Shown here one piece after another: positions 8,546 to 18,067 of a DNA stretch of 64,000 bases. A program made the position numbers and the translations under genes. Source of the stretch: JACPPO01 sp965262505 (GTDB taxonomy: Bacteria; Acidobacteriota; Vicinamibacteria; Vicinamibacterales; UBA2999); the NCBI GenBank assembly GCA_965262505.1, contig CBDHFM010000030.1, forward strand, positions 5,084,001-5,148,000, in the 5' to 3' direction. The notes under the pieces were generated by a model that saw only the letters and a program-made list of their open reading frames with translations, was not told the origin of the DNA and did no database searches. The stretch's first letter is position 1; each line of letters begins with the position of its first letter.

Positions 8546-9532
8546 GTGCCGCGCAATCAGGAAGTCATTCGGCAGTGGAAGGTTCTGCATGCTCTCGAGT
8601 CGTCACGGCACGGCACGACGATTCCCTCGCTCGCCGCTGAGCTGAACGTCACCACGCGCACGATCCGGCGGGACCTGGCGGCGCTGCAGGAGGCCGGCTT
8701 TCCGCTCTTCGACGAGCGCGACGAGGACGGCGGCGTACGGTGGCGCCTCGACGGACAGGTCTTGAAGGGTCTCGAGACCGGTTTTACGCTCCAGGAGCTA
8801 TGCGCGCTCTATTTGAGCCGCAATCTGCTCGAGGCGGTGGCGGCGACACCGTTCCAGCGCGACCTCGGCCTTGCATTCGCAAGGCTCGAAAAACTGCTGT
8901 CGCCGCGGTTGCGCACGTTCCTGGACCGGTTGCCGGCGGTACTGACCGCGAAGCCGGGGCCGCGCGCGCGCGGGGGGGGGTCGTCCGGCGACATCGTCGG
9001 CAAGCTGCTCGAAGCTGTCCTGCACTACCGCGTGTCAACGATGCGGTATCACTCCGTGTCGAGCGGGGCGGTGAAGGACTATCTCATGCACCCCTACCGG
9101 CTGGCGTTTGCCCAGGTAGGCCTCTATCTGCTGGCGTACGTGCCCGCATACAAGGACATCCGGACATTCGCGATCGATCGTATCGTCGCCGTCTCGCTTG
9201 AGAAACAGACGTTCGTGCCGAAAGAGCGGATCGGGGACGACGTGTTCGCGAACTCGCTCGGCGTCAACACCGGACCGGCCGCCAAGGTGGAGATTGAGTT
9301 CGAGCCCCAGGTTGCCCCGTACGTCCGTGCCCGGGTCTGGCACGCGTCCCAGCAGCTGCGCGAGGCGGCCGGCGGAACGTTAGTGCTTTCGATGAACGTG
9401 TGTCACGATTGGGCACTTCGGAGCTGGGTTCTGAGCTGGGGGCCCTTCGCGCGCGTCCTCGCTCCTGGCGCGCTTGCTGAGGAGTTCCGCGCGGACCTCC
9501 AGGCGGCAACCGACCGTTACGTCCACGCTTAA
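8546..9532 (+). CDS. WYL-domain transcriptional regulator
   Basis: From a GTG start, residues 1-60 form a DeoR/HTH_11-type winged helix (TIPSLAAELNVTTRTIRRDL). The middle and C-terminal parts form a WYL domain and WYL C-terminal extension (YLMHPYRLAFAQVGLYLLAY, FAIDRIVAVSL). WYL proteins sense ligands, often nucleic acids or nucleotides. The WYL core reads LYLLAY here, lacking the usual Trp. A run of nine G residues after an alternating CG tract (about 8961-8980) encodes the linker RARGGGSSG, a spot prone to slippage. It lies 9 bp before the UPF0182 gene, so both are probably cotranscribed. Confidence 0.87.
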   Translation: MPRNQEVIRQWKVLHALESSRHGTTIPSLAAELNVTTRTIRRDLAALQEAGFPLFDERDEDGGVRWRLDGQVLKGLETGFTLQELCALYLSRNLLEAVAATPFQRDLGLAFARLEKLLSPRLRTFLDRLPAVLTAKPGPRARGGGSSGDIVGKLLEAVLHYRVSTMRYHSVSSGAVKDYLMHPYRLAFAQVGLYLLAYVPAYKDIRTFAIDRIVAVSLEKQTFVPKERIGDDVFANSLGVNTGPAAKVEIEFEPQVAPYVRARVWHASQQLREAAGGTLVLSMNVCHDWALRSWVLSWGPFARVLAPGALAEEFRADLQAATDRYVHA

Positions 9533-9541
9533 GGGTTAATC

Positions 9542-12286
9542 ATGCTGCAACGACCAGTCCGTTTCCTTCTTTTCGCGGTGCTGGCCCTCGTCTTCTTCGC
9601 CGGCCCCGCCCTTGTCGGGTTCTATACCGATTGGCTCTGGTTCGGCGAGGTCGGCTACCAGCAGGTGTTCCTCACCATGCTGGGCTCCCAGGCCGCACTG
9701 TTCGTGATGACGTTCGTGATAGCGGTCGTCTGGCTGGCGGCCAATCTCCGGATGGCGCTCGCAACGGTTGGTGACCTGCGGCCCGTCTTCACCACGCGGG
9801 AGGGGATCGAGGTGCCGCTTCCAGGCCGGCAGCAGTTGGGCATGATTGCCTCGGCTGTCGCCGCCGTTCTCGCGGGGCTCATCGCGCTGTTCGCCTCGTC
9901 GCAGTGGGAGACATGGCTCGCATGGCGCAACGCGGTGCCGTTCGAGCAGGCCGATCCCATTCTGGGGCGCGACGTGTCATTCTACGTATTCTCCCTGCCG
10001 TTCTTCCAGTTTGTCCGCGGTGTGGCGCAAGGGCTGGTGCTGCTGGCGGCCCTTGGAGCCGGCGCGCTCTATTTCGTGTCCGGCAGCGTGACCTCGACCT
10101 TCGGGACCATGCCGTGGATGACGCCCGGAGCGCGGCGTCATCTCTCGCTGCTCGCGGCGGTGTTCCTGCTGCTCCTGGCGTTCGGCGCCTGGCTGGGCCA
10201 GGCGGAGCGGCTCATTCTGCCGTCGGGCGTGATCTATGGACCCGGCTACGCGGACATCAACGGCCGGATGCCCGCGGCGCTGCTCCTCGCGGCCGTCTGC
10301 ATGGTCGGCGCCGCGCTTGCCGTGCTCCAGGCGTTCACGCCGCGCAATTGGCCGATTCCGGCGGCCGTGGCGCTGTATCTCGTCGTCGCCGTCGGCGGCG
10401 AGGGCTACAGCACGATCCTTCAACGGTTTGTCGTGTCGCCAAACGAGCAGACACGGGAGACCCCCTTCATCCAGCACAACATCGACGCAACGCGGCGCGC
10501 GTTTGGTCTCGATGCGGTCGAGACGCGCGACCTCTCGGGGGACGCGTTGCTGACACGCGAAGATGTGACACGCAACGCCCCGACGGTCGACAACGTCCGG
10601 CTCTGGGACCATCAGCCGCTGCTCGACACCTTCGGGCAGTTGCAGGTGATTCGCACGTATTACGACTTCGTCTCGGTTGACAACGACCGGTACCGTATTG
10701 ACGGCTCCCTGCGGCAGATCATGCTGTCACCGCGGGAACTCAATACCGCCAGCCTTCCAAACCGGACGTGGGTGAACGACCGCCTGACGTTCACGCACGG
10801 GTACGGGCTGACGCTTGGCCCGGTGAACCAGGTGACCGAAGAGGGGCTGCCGGTCCTCTTCGTCGGCAACCTGCCGCTCGAGACGACCCCTGACTTGCCG
10901 ATCGACGAGCCGAGCCTGTACTTCGGCGAATTGCCGAACGACTACGTCATCGTGCGGACCGGCACGAGCGAGTTTCATTATCCGCGCGGCGAGGACAACG
11001 TATTTACCCAGTACGAAGGAGAGGGCGGGCTGGCGATCGGGTCGCTCTGGCGCAAGCTGGTGTTCGCCCTCCGCTTCGGGGCCTACCAGATCCTGCTGAG
11101 CGATGACATCAACGACGAGAGCCGGATCCTGTTCCTCCGCAACATCCGCGAGCGGGTGCAGAAGCTGGCGCCGTTCCTCTCCTTCGATCAGGATCCGTAT
11201 CTAGTCGTGGCCGACGGCCGCCTGTACTGGATGTACGACGCCTACACGACGAGCGCCCGCTATCCATACTCGACGCCCGGCGGCGCGGGAGGCATGAACT
11301 ACATCCGCAACGCCGTCAAGATCGTCATCGACGCGTATCACGGCACCACCACGGTCTACCTGGCCGACGCGCAGGACCCGATTGTCGCGACATATGCGCG
11401 GATCTTTCCGGACATGTTCACCCCGCTGGCCGAGATGCCGGCAGCGCTGCGGGAACACGTCCGCTACCCGGAGGACATCTTCGCAATCCAGGCGTCGGTG
11501 TACGCGACGTACCACATGACGCAGCCTGCCGTCTTCTATAACCGCGAGGATCAGTGGCAGATCCCGATCATCGATGATGCGGGTGATGCCGGGCCCATGC
11601 AGCCCTACTACACGATCATGCGGCTGCCCGGAGAGGCAGAGCCGGAGTTCATCCAGATGCTGCCCTTCACGCCGCGGAACCGCGACAACCTCGCCGCGTG
11701 GCTGTCGGCCCGCAGCGACGGGGAGCATTACGGCACGCTGCGCGTGTTTCAATTCCCGAAGCAGAAGGTCATCTTCGGACCGCGTCAGGTGGTCGCGCGC
11801 ATCAACCAGGATCAGGCCATCTCGCCACAGATCACGCTCTGGAACCAGCAAGGGTCGCAGGTCATCTGGGGCACGCTCATGGTGATCCCGATCGAGGAGT
11901 CGCTCATATACGTCCGACCGCTGTATCTGCGCGCGTCGGGCGGACGCATACCGGAACTCACGCGCGTGATCGTGGCGTATCAGAACCAGATTGTGATGGA
12001 GGAGACGCTCGAAGCCGGGCTGGCAAGGATCTTCGGCGACGCCCAGGCGTTGGATCCCGACGTGCAATTCGTTAGTGGCCCTGCTCCCGCCGACGGCCTG
12101 CCTGATTCGGTACCCGCCACCGGGCAGGCGTCGCCCGGCGCCGCCGATCCGTTCCCCGGCCTGGTGAACCAGGCCCGCGGGTACTACGACCGGGCCCTCG
12201 AGGCGCAGCGCAACGGTGACTGGGCGGCGTATGGCGAGGAACTGCGACTGCTTGGCGAGGTCCTGGCCAGGATGCGGCAGCAATAG
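9542..12286 (+). CDS. UPF0182 family membrane protein
   Basis: This 914-residue protein has seven predicted hydrophobic helices in residues 1-290, then a large non-membrane region with the family hallmarks (NNIDATRRAFGL-like segment, DHQPLLDTFGQLQ, YYDFVSVDNDRY, AYHGTTTVYLADAQDP). The UPF0182/COG1615 family is widespread in actinobacteria, cyanobacteria and acidobacteria; its function is unknown. The tail after residue 840 is low-complexity followed by a helical segment (RGYYDRALEAQRNGDW) resembling the family's C-terminal helix. The start at 9542 follows the WYL stop by 9 bp. Confidence 0.92.
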   Translation: MLQRPVRFLLFAVLALVFFAGPALVGFYTDWLWFGEVGYQQVFLTMLGSQAALFVMTFVIAVVWLAANLRMALATVGDLRPVFTTREGIEVPLPGRQQLGMIASAVAAVLAGLIALFASSQWETWLAWRNAVPFEQADPILGRDVSFYVFSLPFFQFVRGVAQGLVLLAALGAGALYFVSGSVTSTFGTMPWMTPGARRHLSLLAAVFLLLLAFGAWLGQAERLILPSGVIYGPGYADINGRMPAALLLAAVCMVGAALAVLQAFTPRNWPIPAAVALYLVVAVGGEGYSTILQRFVVSPNEQTRETPFIQHNIDATRRAFGLDAVETRDLSGDALLTREDVTRNAPTVDNVRLWDHQPLLDTFGQLQVIRTYYDFVSVDNDRYRIDGSLRQIMLSPRELNTASLPNRTWVNDRLTFTHGYGLTLGPVNQVTEEGLPVLFVGNLPLETTPDLPIDEPSLYFGELPNDYVIVRTGTSEFHYPRGEDNVFTQYEGEGGLAIGSLWRKLVFALRFGAYQILLSDDINDESRILFLRNIRERVQKLAPFLSFDQDPYLVVADGRLYWMYDAYTTSARYPYSTPGGAGGMNYIRNAVKIVIDAYHGTTTVYLADAQDPIVATYARIFPDMFTPLAEMPAALREHVRYPEDIFAIQASVYATYHMTQPAVFYNREDQWQIPIIDDAGDAGPMQPYYTIMRLPGEAEPEFIQMLPFTPRNRDNLAAWLSARSDGEHYGTLRVFQFPKQKVIFGPRQVVARINQDQAISPQITLWNQQGSQVIWGTLMVIPIEESLIYVRPLYLRASGGRIPELTRVIVAYQNQIVMEETLEAGLARIFGDAQALDPDVQFVSGPAPADGLPDSVPATGQASPGAADPFPGLVNQARGYYDRALEAQRNGDWAAYGEELRLLGEVLARMRQQ

Positions 12287-12489
12287 GCCAATAGGTAGAG
12301 GCTGTGCTCGGCTCCCAAACTGCGAACCCTGCCCGTGCGTCCCCAGGTCGTCCTGAGGTCGGCGCTGTAGCGTAGGTAGAGCGAAGGTCGTCCCACTTTA
12401 CTAGGCCGTGGGCGTCAGGTAAGATGCGCGTCGCGGCTCACGTACCAGGAACAGTGACTTATTCCACACATCCGCGCAGAGGACAGGCT

Positions 12490-13164
12490 ATGAAATATAT
12501 GCGACCGGCGCTCGTCGCGCTAGCGCTCACGATGACTCTGGGCTCCTCCGATCTGCTCGCGCAGCGCGGCGGCGGGGGACCACAGGAACCGATGACCTTT
12601 TTTATCACCAGCACTGCCAAGGGTGACGGCGCCAATCTGGGCGGCATCACCGGGGCGGATGCGCACTGCCAGGCGCTGGCAGCGGCCGCCGGCCGGGGCG
12701 ACGCGACCTGGCACGCCTACCTCAGCACGCAGGGCCCCGGCGCCGTGAACGCGCGCGATCGGATCGGCAGCGGCCCGTGGCACAGTGCGGCCGGCCAGCA
12801 GATTGCTGCCAACGTCGCGGACCTTCATGGTGATGTCGAGCGCGACCGGAACCAGATCAACAGGGACACCGCAATCGACGAGAACGGTGAACGGATCAAC
12901 GGTCGTGGCGATCAGCCCAATCAGCACGACATCCTGACCGGCTCGGATTCGCACGGTATGGCGCTGACCACGGCTGGGGATCACACCTGTGGCAACTACA
13001 CGAGCGGCGCCGACGGCACGGGCAGCGTCATGGTCGGACATCACGACCGGTCCGGCGGCGGCAGCTCGTCGTGGAACGCGGCGCACGGGTCGCGCGGCTG
13101 CAGCCAGCAGAACCTGGTCGGGACCGGCGGCAACGGCTACCTGTACTGCTTCGCCGTCAACTAG
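12490..13164 (+). CDS. Secreted DUF1554/C-type-lectin-like protein
   Basis: The ATG at 12490, preceded by AGAGGACAGG, starts a 224-residue protein; an upstream in-frame extension to 12424 lacks a ribosome site. A Sec signal peptide (KYMRPALVALALTMTLGSSDLLAQ) is followed by a single domain: FFITSTAKGDGANLGG, ADAHCQALA, TWHAYLST and, at the end, GCSQQNLVGTGGNGYLYCF. This is the pattern of DUF1554-like secreted proteins with a C-type-lectin-like fold. Conserved Cys residues suggest disulfides. The binding partner is unknown. A clear intrinsic terminator follows. Confidence 0.8.
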   Translation: MKYMRPALVALALTMTLGSSDLLAQRGGGGPQEPMTFFITSTAKGDGANLGGITGADAHCQALAAAAGRGDATWHAYLSTQGPGAVNARDRIGSGPWHSAAGQQIAANVADLHGDVERDRNQINRDTAIDENGERINGRGDQPNQHDILTGSDSHGMALTTAGDHTCGNYTSGADGTGSVMVGHHDRSGGGSSSWNAAHGSRGCSQQNLVGTGGNGYLYCFAVN

Positions 13165-13180
13165 TTCACACCCTGCGTGG

Positions 13181-13212
13181 AAAAAGGCCCGGTCACCCGG
13201 GCCTTTTTCTTT
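13181..13212 (+). terminator. Rho-independent terminator
   Basis: The 12-bp stem AAAAAGGCCCGG / CCGGGCCTTTTT with a TCAC loop and a following T-rich run lies 17 bp after the stop of the lectin-like gene. The A-run/T-run symmetry means it could also act on the other strand. Confidence 0.9.
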
Positions 13213-13280
13213 TGGCGGCGATGCCGTTGCCATTCGCGTCCAGCGACCTGCGCTACCATGACAACCATGAAGAGGCTGCC

Positions 13281-14189
13281 GTGAAGAAGCGGTGCCCTGC
13301 GATGGCCGTGCTGCTGCTGTGGGCGGTGGGGCCGACGACAGGAGTTCCCGTCAGCGCGCAGGAGGCACCGGCCTGGACCGCCACCCTCGAAGACGTTCGG
13401 CGTACGGCCTCGGTGATTCCCGGTCCGCGACCGCTCCGAATCAACTTCCGGAAGTTTGCTGAGAGCCGGCGCACGAAGAACTTCTCCGTCGAAGGTGCGC
13501 CCGCCACGCCGAGCATCCAGGCGCGCACGGCGTTTCAGGTCGTCTACCCCGACGGGCACGTCATGGTCGATGCCGGGATGGACCTGACGATCCACAGCTT
13601 CTTCGGCCGCGGCGTCGAGGAGCCCTACTTTTCTGAAGCCGTCGCGCAAGTCCAGCAAGCCGTCGGAGACGCGAGACTCGTCGTCGTCACGCACGAACAC
13701 GGCGATCATGTGGCAGGCGTGGTCCACTCACCGGTGGCAGCCGAGCTTGCCCGAAAAACGATCCTTACGCGAGCGCAAGTTCAGACGCTCACGACCACGC
13801 CGCAGATGCCGGAGATCCGGATGACACCGGAGACGGCCGAGGGTTTCATCGTGATCGACTACGAGAAGTACTTCCCCCTCGCGCCCGGTATCGCGCTCAT
13901 CAAGGCGCCCGGACATACGAGCGGTTCGCAGATGGTGTTCGTGACGCTTGAATCGGGTCGGGAGTACTTGTTGATCGGCGACGTCTCCTGGCACATGGAC
14001 GGCGTGCGTCTGGTCAAAGGCAAGGACGCCCCGTGGGTGATCGAAGACGCGGGCGCGGTCATGGATCAGCTCACCTGGTTGAACGAGCTGTTACGCGCCG
14101 AGCCGGATCTGGTAATCGTCGCCAGTCACGACGAGGAGCAGCACGTCGAGTTGACGCGAGACCAGGTCCTGTCGAACCAGCTCGAATAG
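13281..14189 (+). CDS. Exported metallo-beta-lactamase-fold hydrolase
   Basis: A GTG at 13281 (AGAGG upstream) gives a 302-residue protein starting with a signal peptide (VKKRCPAMAVLLLWAVG... to VSAQ); the longer open frame upstream overlaps the terminator and is rejected. The metal-binding motif is intact: THEHGDH near residue 137, a later GHTSGSQ His, and GDVSWH. It belongs to the MBL superfamily; the substrate (lactone, thioester or other) cannot be called. The DinB-like gene starts 19 bp downstream on the same strand. Confidence 0.85.
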   Translation: MKKRCPAMAVLLLWAVGPTTGVPVSAQEAPAWTATLEDVRRTASVIPGPRPLRINFRKFAESRRTKNFSVEGAPATPSIQARTAFQVVYPDGHVMVDAGMDLTIHSFFGRGVEEPYFSEAVAQVQQAVGDARLVVVTHEHGDHVAGVVHSPVAAELARKTILTRAQVQTLTTTPQMPEIRMTPETAEGFIVIDYEKYFPLAPGIALIKAPGHTSGSQMVFVTLESGREYLLIGDVSWHMDGVRLVKGKDAPWVIEDAGAVMDQLTWLNELLRAEPDLVIVASHDEEQHVELTRDQVLSNQLE

Positions 14190-14208
14190 ACCTTATTCAG
14201 GAGGACGG

Positions 14209-14760
14209 ATGACGTACTACGGCAGCAAGGACCTGGCAGCGAGCTTTCGAAAAGTTCGAGGCAACACGATTCACATCGCCGAGGAGATCCCGGAGGACAA
14301 GTACAGCTTCAAGGCGTCACCCGAGACGCGCACCATCGGCCAGACGCTCGTGCATATTGCGCTGGGCCCAGGGTTTCAGAGCCATATCCACGGCAAGCGT
14401 ATCGGCGACCTCAAGGAGGTGAACTTTCTTGAGCTCCATCAGAAGATCGTCGCCGAGGAAGCGAAGCCGCGGACCAAAGCGGAGATCATCGTGCTGCTGA
14501 AGGCGGAGGGGGACACGTTCGCGGCCTACCTCGAAGGCGTGTCCGATTCGTTTCTGGCCGAAGAGGTGGTAATGCCCCCGGGCGCGCAACCGGCGACCAG
14601 GACCCGTTTTGACATGCTGCTGTCACCGAAGGAGCACGAGATGCACCACCGTGGGCAGTTGATGCTGCTCCAGCGGATGATCGGTCTCGTGCCGCATCTC
14701 ACCCGCCAAATGCAGGAACGGATGGCACAGAGGGCGGCCGCGGCGCCGGCGGCCCGCTAG
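14209..14760 (+). CDS. DinB/YfiT-like metal-binding protein
   Basis: The 183-residue product has the four-helix DinB_2 pattern: IPEDKYSFKASPETRTIGQ, a first metal His in LVHIA, and the paired His in KEHEMHHRGQLMLLQRM. These form the three-His metal site of the DinB/YfiT fold. Such proteins are thiol S-transferases or uncharacterised. A strong Shine-Dalgarno (AGGAGGA) precedes the ATG. The stop overlaps the stop of an aquaporin remnant on the other strand. Confidence 0.87.
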   Translation: MTYYGSKDLAASFRKVRGNTIHIAEEIPEDKYSFKASPETRTIGQTLVHIALGPGFQSHIHGKRIGDLKEVNFLELHQKIVAEEAKPRTKAEIIVLLKAEGDTFAAYLEGVSDSFLAEEVVMPPGAQPATRTRFDMLLSPKEHEMHHRGQLMLLQRMIGLVPHLTRQMQERMAQRAAAAPAAR

Positions 14761-15049
14761 CCTGCCGGTTCCGGACCGTCGGGAGCGACCAGCTTAAAGA
14801 ACACGACGGCGGCGATCGCCGCCGCGAAGTTGGCGACCAGGTACACCCAGATGTTCGCGGCGCTGAAGAGCCCCATGAGCGTCGCGCCGAGTGCGACGGG
14901 ATTGAAGGCGCCGCCCGACACCGCCCCCACGGAGTAGGCGCCGGCCAGCACGGTAAACCCGATGGCAAGGCCGTAGAACGAGTTTCCGCTCGTGCTCCGG
15001 GACGTTGCCACGTTCAGCACCACGAAGCAGAGCGCAGTCCGGCGAGCGG
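14757..15049 (-). pseudogene. Aquaporin/MIP C-terminal fragment
   Basis: About 85 residues of the C-terminal half of a major intrinsic protein remain: two to three membrane helices (FYGLAIGFTVLAGAYSVG, IWVYLVANFAAAIAAVVFF). The second NPA box region reads GGAFNPVALGATLMG, where the family has NPAVALG, so one Ala codon is missing. The N-terminal half is gone; upstream sequence belongs to a different truncated gene. It is a decayed channel gene. Confidence 0.75.
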
Positions 15050-15374
15050 TCACTGACCTGGCATCGGCCCTCGACTCTCGATCGGAATCATGACGTGCGC
15101 ATATGGTGTGTCCGGCCACATGACCCACGGCCCGCCGTTGAGATGTTCCGTTGGAATGCTGGCCAACGCGTTTCGATCTGGTAACAGCATCATCAGGTGT
15201 GGCCCAACGTTCGTGACCCAATCTTCTGGGCCTGTCTCTTCCGTGGCGAACGGATCGCTGTTGCTCACCGGGGTGTCGCCTTGGAGCATGTACGCGAAGC
15301 CCACGTTCGTATAGGTCGGCTCGGTCTGGTTCACGTACGCTCTCAAGAAGTTCAGCCATGCTTCCGTGACGCCC
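15050..15374 (-). pseudogene. 3' end of an unidentified gene cut by an IS630 element
   Basis: An open frame reads from the IS boundary to a natural stop at 15050, with well-behaved sequence (EAWLNFLRAYVNQTEPTYTN, YMLQGDTPVSNSDPF, NVGPHLMMLLPD). It has no start codon of its own. It looks like the C-terminal about 100 residues of a secreted hypothetical protein. The 5' part is absent because the adjacent IS630 end lies at its upstream side. Confidence 0.5.
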
Positions 15375-16154
15375 TAGTACCTCGCCGCAGTGGATCTGAC
15401 CGGTTCACGCGGCGGCTTTGGCCCGACCAGCGGGTTGCGGATACACACGGCCGAGCTTTTCGCGAGCACGGTCGACTGTAAACATCCAGTGGATGCGCGC
15501 CTTCTCGTCATTGCGCCGTTGCTCCCATGCCGCGATCTCCTTGATGAGGATCGCCTTGGCAGGGATCCGACGATCGAGGCACTGCTTGACCATCACGCCG
15601 ATTTCGATCTCGACCATGTTGAGCCAGCTGGCGTGTTTCGGCGTGAAGTGAAACTCGAGCCGACGGAGAATCCGTCGTGCCTCGGCGGGATCGAAGGCGT
15701 GGTAGAGCGCTGCCGCTGAATGTGCCGAAAGATTGTCGAGCACCACACGGATCCGTTCGGCCTCCGGGTAGTGCTCATCGACGAGATCGCGCATGCACTC
15801 TGCGAAGTCGACGCACGTGCGTTGGTCGGTGACCTTGGCATGTCGCCAGGGGCGATTCACGTCTACGAACATGAAGACATTCGCCGTGCCGTTGCGCACG
15901 TACTCGTAGTCGACTCGTCTGGGCTTCCCGGGCTTGGCCCGAATCGGGACACGCGCTTCGCCGATCAGTTGCCGGGGTGTTTCATCGAAGCCGACGACCG
16001 GTCGCCGCGGATCCGGCGGCTCGGCGTAGAGATCGAGGACGTCTTCCATTCGCGCCACGTACTCGGCGTTGGCCGTCGGAATGCACCACATCTTCTCCTG
16101 CCACGGCTTCAGCGCCATCTCGGCAAGCCGGCGACCCACCGTGTCGCCCGACAG
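15375..16154 (-). mobile_element. IS630-family element, one end only
   Basis: The terminal repeat at 15375 (CTAGTACCTCGCCGCAGTGG, TA target) closely matches both ends of the 102-bp MITE-like element at 46246-46347. The other end is missing because the IS5-type element inserted at 16155 cuts the transposase gene. Confidence 0.75.
15405..16154 (-). pseudogene. IS630 transposase, N-terminus lost
   Basis: About 250 residues of an IS630-type DDE transposase: first catalytic Asp in VVGFDETPRQLI, second in RVVLDNLSAHS, and a C-terminal HFTPKHASWLNMVEIEIG segment with the Glu. The N-terminal helix-turn-helix is lost where the IS5 element begins. The frame is otherwise open, so truncation is the only visible damage. 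Confidence 0.85.
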
Positions 16155-17223
16155 GGCGTTGTTGCATGAAGACCCTGCGGGGGGGCGCACTTCTCGTGAC
16201 CCTCCGCAGGAGCCACACTATAGGGATGCAGTCGAAAGTCCATCCCACGTATAAGACGAAGTACCGCGTTGCGAACTGGCCGGCCTACAATCAGGCCCTT
16301 GTTCGACGCGGCGATGTGACGGTGTGGTTTTCCTCGGAGGCGATCGCTGCCTGGACGCCCCGCCGGAGCGGCCGGCGGGGTGGGCAGCGGCGCTACTCGG
16401 ATCTCGCCATCGAGGCCGCCCTGACCCTGCGACTCCTCTACCATCTCCCGCTGCGTCAGGCCGAAGGGTTCTTGCACGCCCTGTTCGGGATGATGCGCCT
16501 CGACCTCTCCGCCCCCGACTATACGACGCTCTCCCGGCGCAGTCAGCATCTGCGGCGCCGTCTGCGACCGGTCCCGACCGACGAGGGCCTCCATCTGGTG
16601 CTTGACAGCACAGGTCTGTCCATCGTCGGGGAGGGTGAGTGGGCTGCCGCGAAACACGGTGGCCGCGGCAGGCGTGGCTGGCGGAAGCTCCACCTTGGCG
16701 TCGATCAGTCAGGCGTGATCCGTGTCCACACGTTGACCGAGGAGACGGGTGATGATGCGACCACCGCCCTCGATCTGCTCACTGCGGTCGAGGGCTCTCT
16801 CGTGCGCGTCACTGCTGACGCCGCCTATGACACGGTCGCCGTCTACGAAACCGCGGGGGCGCGTGGGGCGACAGTCGTCATCCCACCGGCCAGGACGGCG
16901 AACGTCTCTGGGCACGGCCCGCGGTCGCCCGCGCGGGATCGGACGATCACGTTGGTGAAGCAGCTCGGCCGGCGCCAGTGGAAGAAGGCGTCAGGGTACC
17001 ATCGTCAGGGCCGGGTGGAGAACACGTTCTTCCGCTACAAGTCCATCATCGGCGATGGCCTTCGCGCCCGGAGCCCAGCTGGGCAGGGGAGTGAGGTCGT
17101 CCTCGGCTGTGAGATCCTCAATCGGATGACCGCCCTCGGCCGACCAGTGTCATATCGCATCGGCAGGTGAGGATCCCGTCGGTGGGTATCGTGCGGGCCA
17201 GTCACGATTCGTGCAACAACGCC
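16155..17223 (+). mobile_element. IS5-family (IS903-like) element, copy A
   Basis: Ends are inverted GGCGTTGTTGCA-GAA sequences, similar in form to the IS903 end GGCTTTGTTGAATAAATC. Another complete copy (D) lies at 35735-36816; fragments lie at 17224, 29091 and 56895. No target duplication is visible: the left flank is IS630 and the right flank is a further partial copy of the same IS. Confidence 0.88.
16226..17170 (+). CDS. IS5-family transposase
   Basis: The 314-residue DDE transposase starts MQSKVHPTYKTKYRV; longer upstream readings enter the terminal region and are rejected. The DDE triad is visible as D in LVLDSTGLSIVGEGEW, D in TADAAYDTVAVY and E in QGRVENTFFRYKSI. The DSTGL...GEGEW motif is typical of the IS903 subgroup. 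It is the same length as copy D and nearly identical. It appears intact and possibly active. Confidence 0.92.
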   Translation: MQSKVHPTYKTKYRVANWPAYNQALVRRGDVTVWFSSEAIAAWTPRRSGRRGGQRRYSDLAIEAALTLRLLYHLPLRQAEGFLHALFGMMRLDLSAPDYTTLSRRSQHLRRRLRPVPTDEGLHLVLDSTGLSIVGEGEWAAAKHGGRGRRGWRKLHLGVDQSGVIRVHTLTEETGDDATTALDLLTAVEGSLVRVTADAAYDTVAVYETAGARGATVVIPPARTANVSGHGPRSPARDRTITLVKQLGRRQWKKASGYHRQGRVENTFFRYKSIIGDGLRARSPAGQGSEVVLGCEILNRMTALGRPVSYRIGR

Positions 17224-17486
17224 ACGCTCGGCCGGCGCCGCTGGAAGAAGGTGTCAGGGTACTATCGTCAGGGCCGGGTGGAGAACACGTTCTTCCGCTA
17301 CAAGTCCATCATCGGAGATGGTCTTCGGGCCCGGAGTCCAGCTGGGCAGGGGAGTGAGGTCGTCCTCGGCTGTGAGATCTTGAATCGGATGACCGCCCTC
17401 GGCCGACCAGTGTCATATCGCATCGGCCGGTGAGGATCCTGTCGGTGGGCATCGTGCGGGCCAGTGACGATTCGTGCAACAACGCC
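17224..17486 (+). pseudogene. Tandem 3' fragment of the same IS5 element
   Basis: Directly after the right end of copy A, the last about 260 bp of the same IS repeat, from within the transposase (GRRRWKKVSGYYRQGRVENT) to the terminal TGCAACAACGCC. Several substitutions separate it from copy A. It gives a short open frame ending in the native transposase C-terminus. Confidence 0.88.
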
Positions 17487-17602
17487 GTACGGTACCACGG
17501 CGAAATCGGAAATCCGGACTTGACAGTACCCGGGGCGTAGAAGGGCTGGCACAAAGTGAGCAGGGATTCCGGTTGTCCAACCCGCGCGCGCGAGAGGCTC
17601 TG

Positions 17603-18067
17603 ATGTCGGACTTTGCCATCCGAGTGGCAACCGTCGACGACGTTCACGTAATCGCTGACTTTAATGCCCGCCTTGCCGAAGAAACCGAAGCTGTGTCACT
17701 CGATCGCGAGACAGTACTTCAGGGCGTGCGGGCGCTGCTGTCAGACAAAACGCGCGGTTCGTATTACGTGGCCTGTGCCGGAGGGATTATCGGCCAGATG
17801 ATGCATACCCGTGAATGGAGCGACTGGCGAAACGGTGATATCTGGTGGATTCAGAGCGTATACGTGCACCCCGACTATCGCCGGCAGGGTGTGTTCCGGT
17901 CGTTGTATGGCCATCTGAGGACGCTGGCGGAATCAGACCCGGGCGTCGTTGGGCTAAGACTCTATGTTGAACAGGAGAACCAGGCGGCTAGAGCAACCTA
18001 CGCGGGTCTAGGGATGAGCCAGGCTCACTATCTCGTGATGCAACATTTGTTCGGCGAGCGTGCGTGA
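17603..18067 (+). CDS. GNAT-family N-acetyltransferase
   Basis: The ATG at 17603 begins a 154-residue GNAT domain: IRVATVDDVHVIADFN at the N-terminus, the acetyl-CoA motif A region WWIQSVYVHPDYRRQGVFRS (Q/RxxGxG-type loop) and the C-terminal VEQENQAARATYAGLGM. The substrate is unknown. An upstream open extension overlaps the IS end and lacks family sequence. It is followed 48 bp later by the split M28 peptidase gene. Confidence 0.88.
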   Translation: MSDFAIRVATVDDVHVIADFNARLAEETEAVSLDRETVLQGVRALLSDKTRGSYYVACAGGIIGQMMHTREWSDWRNGDIWWIQSVYVHPDYRRQGVFRSLYGHLRTLAESDPGVVGLRLYVEQENQAARATYAGLGMSQAHYLVMQHLFGERA

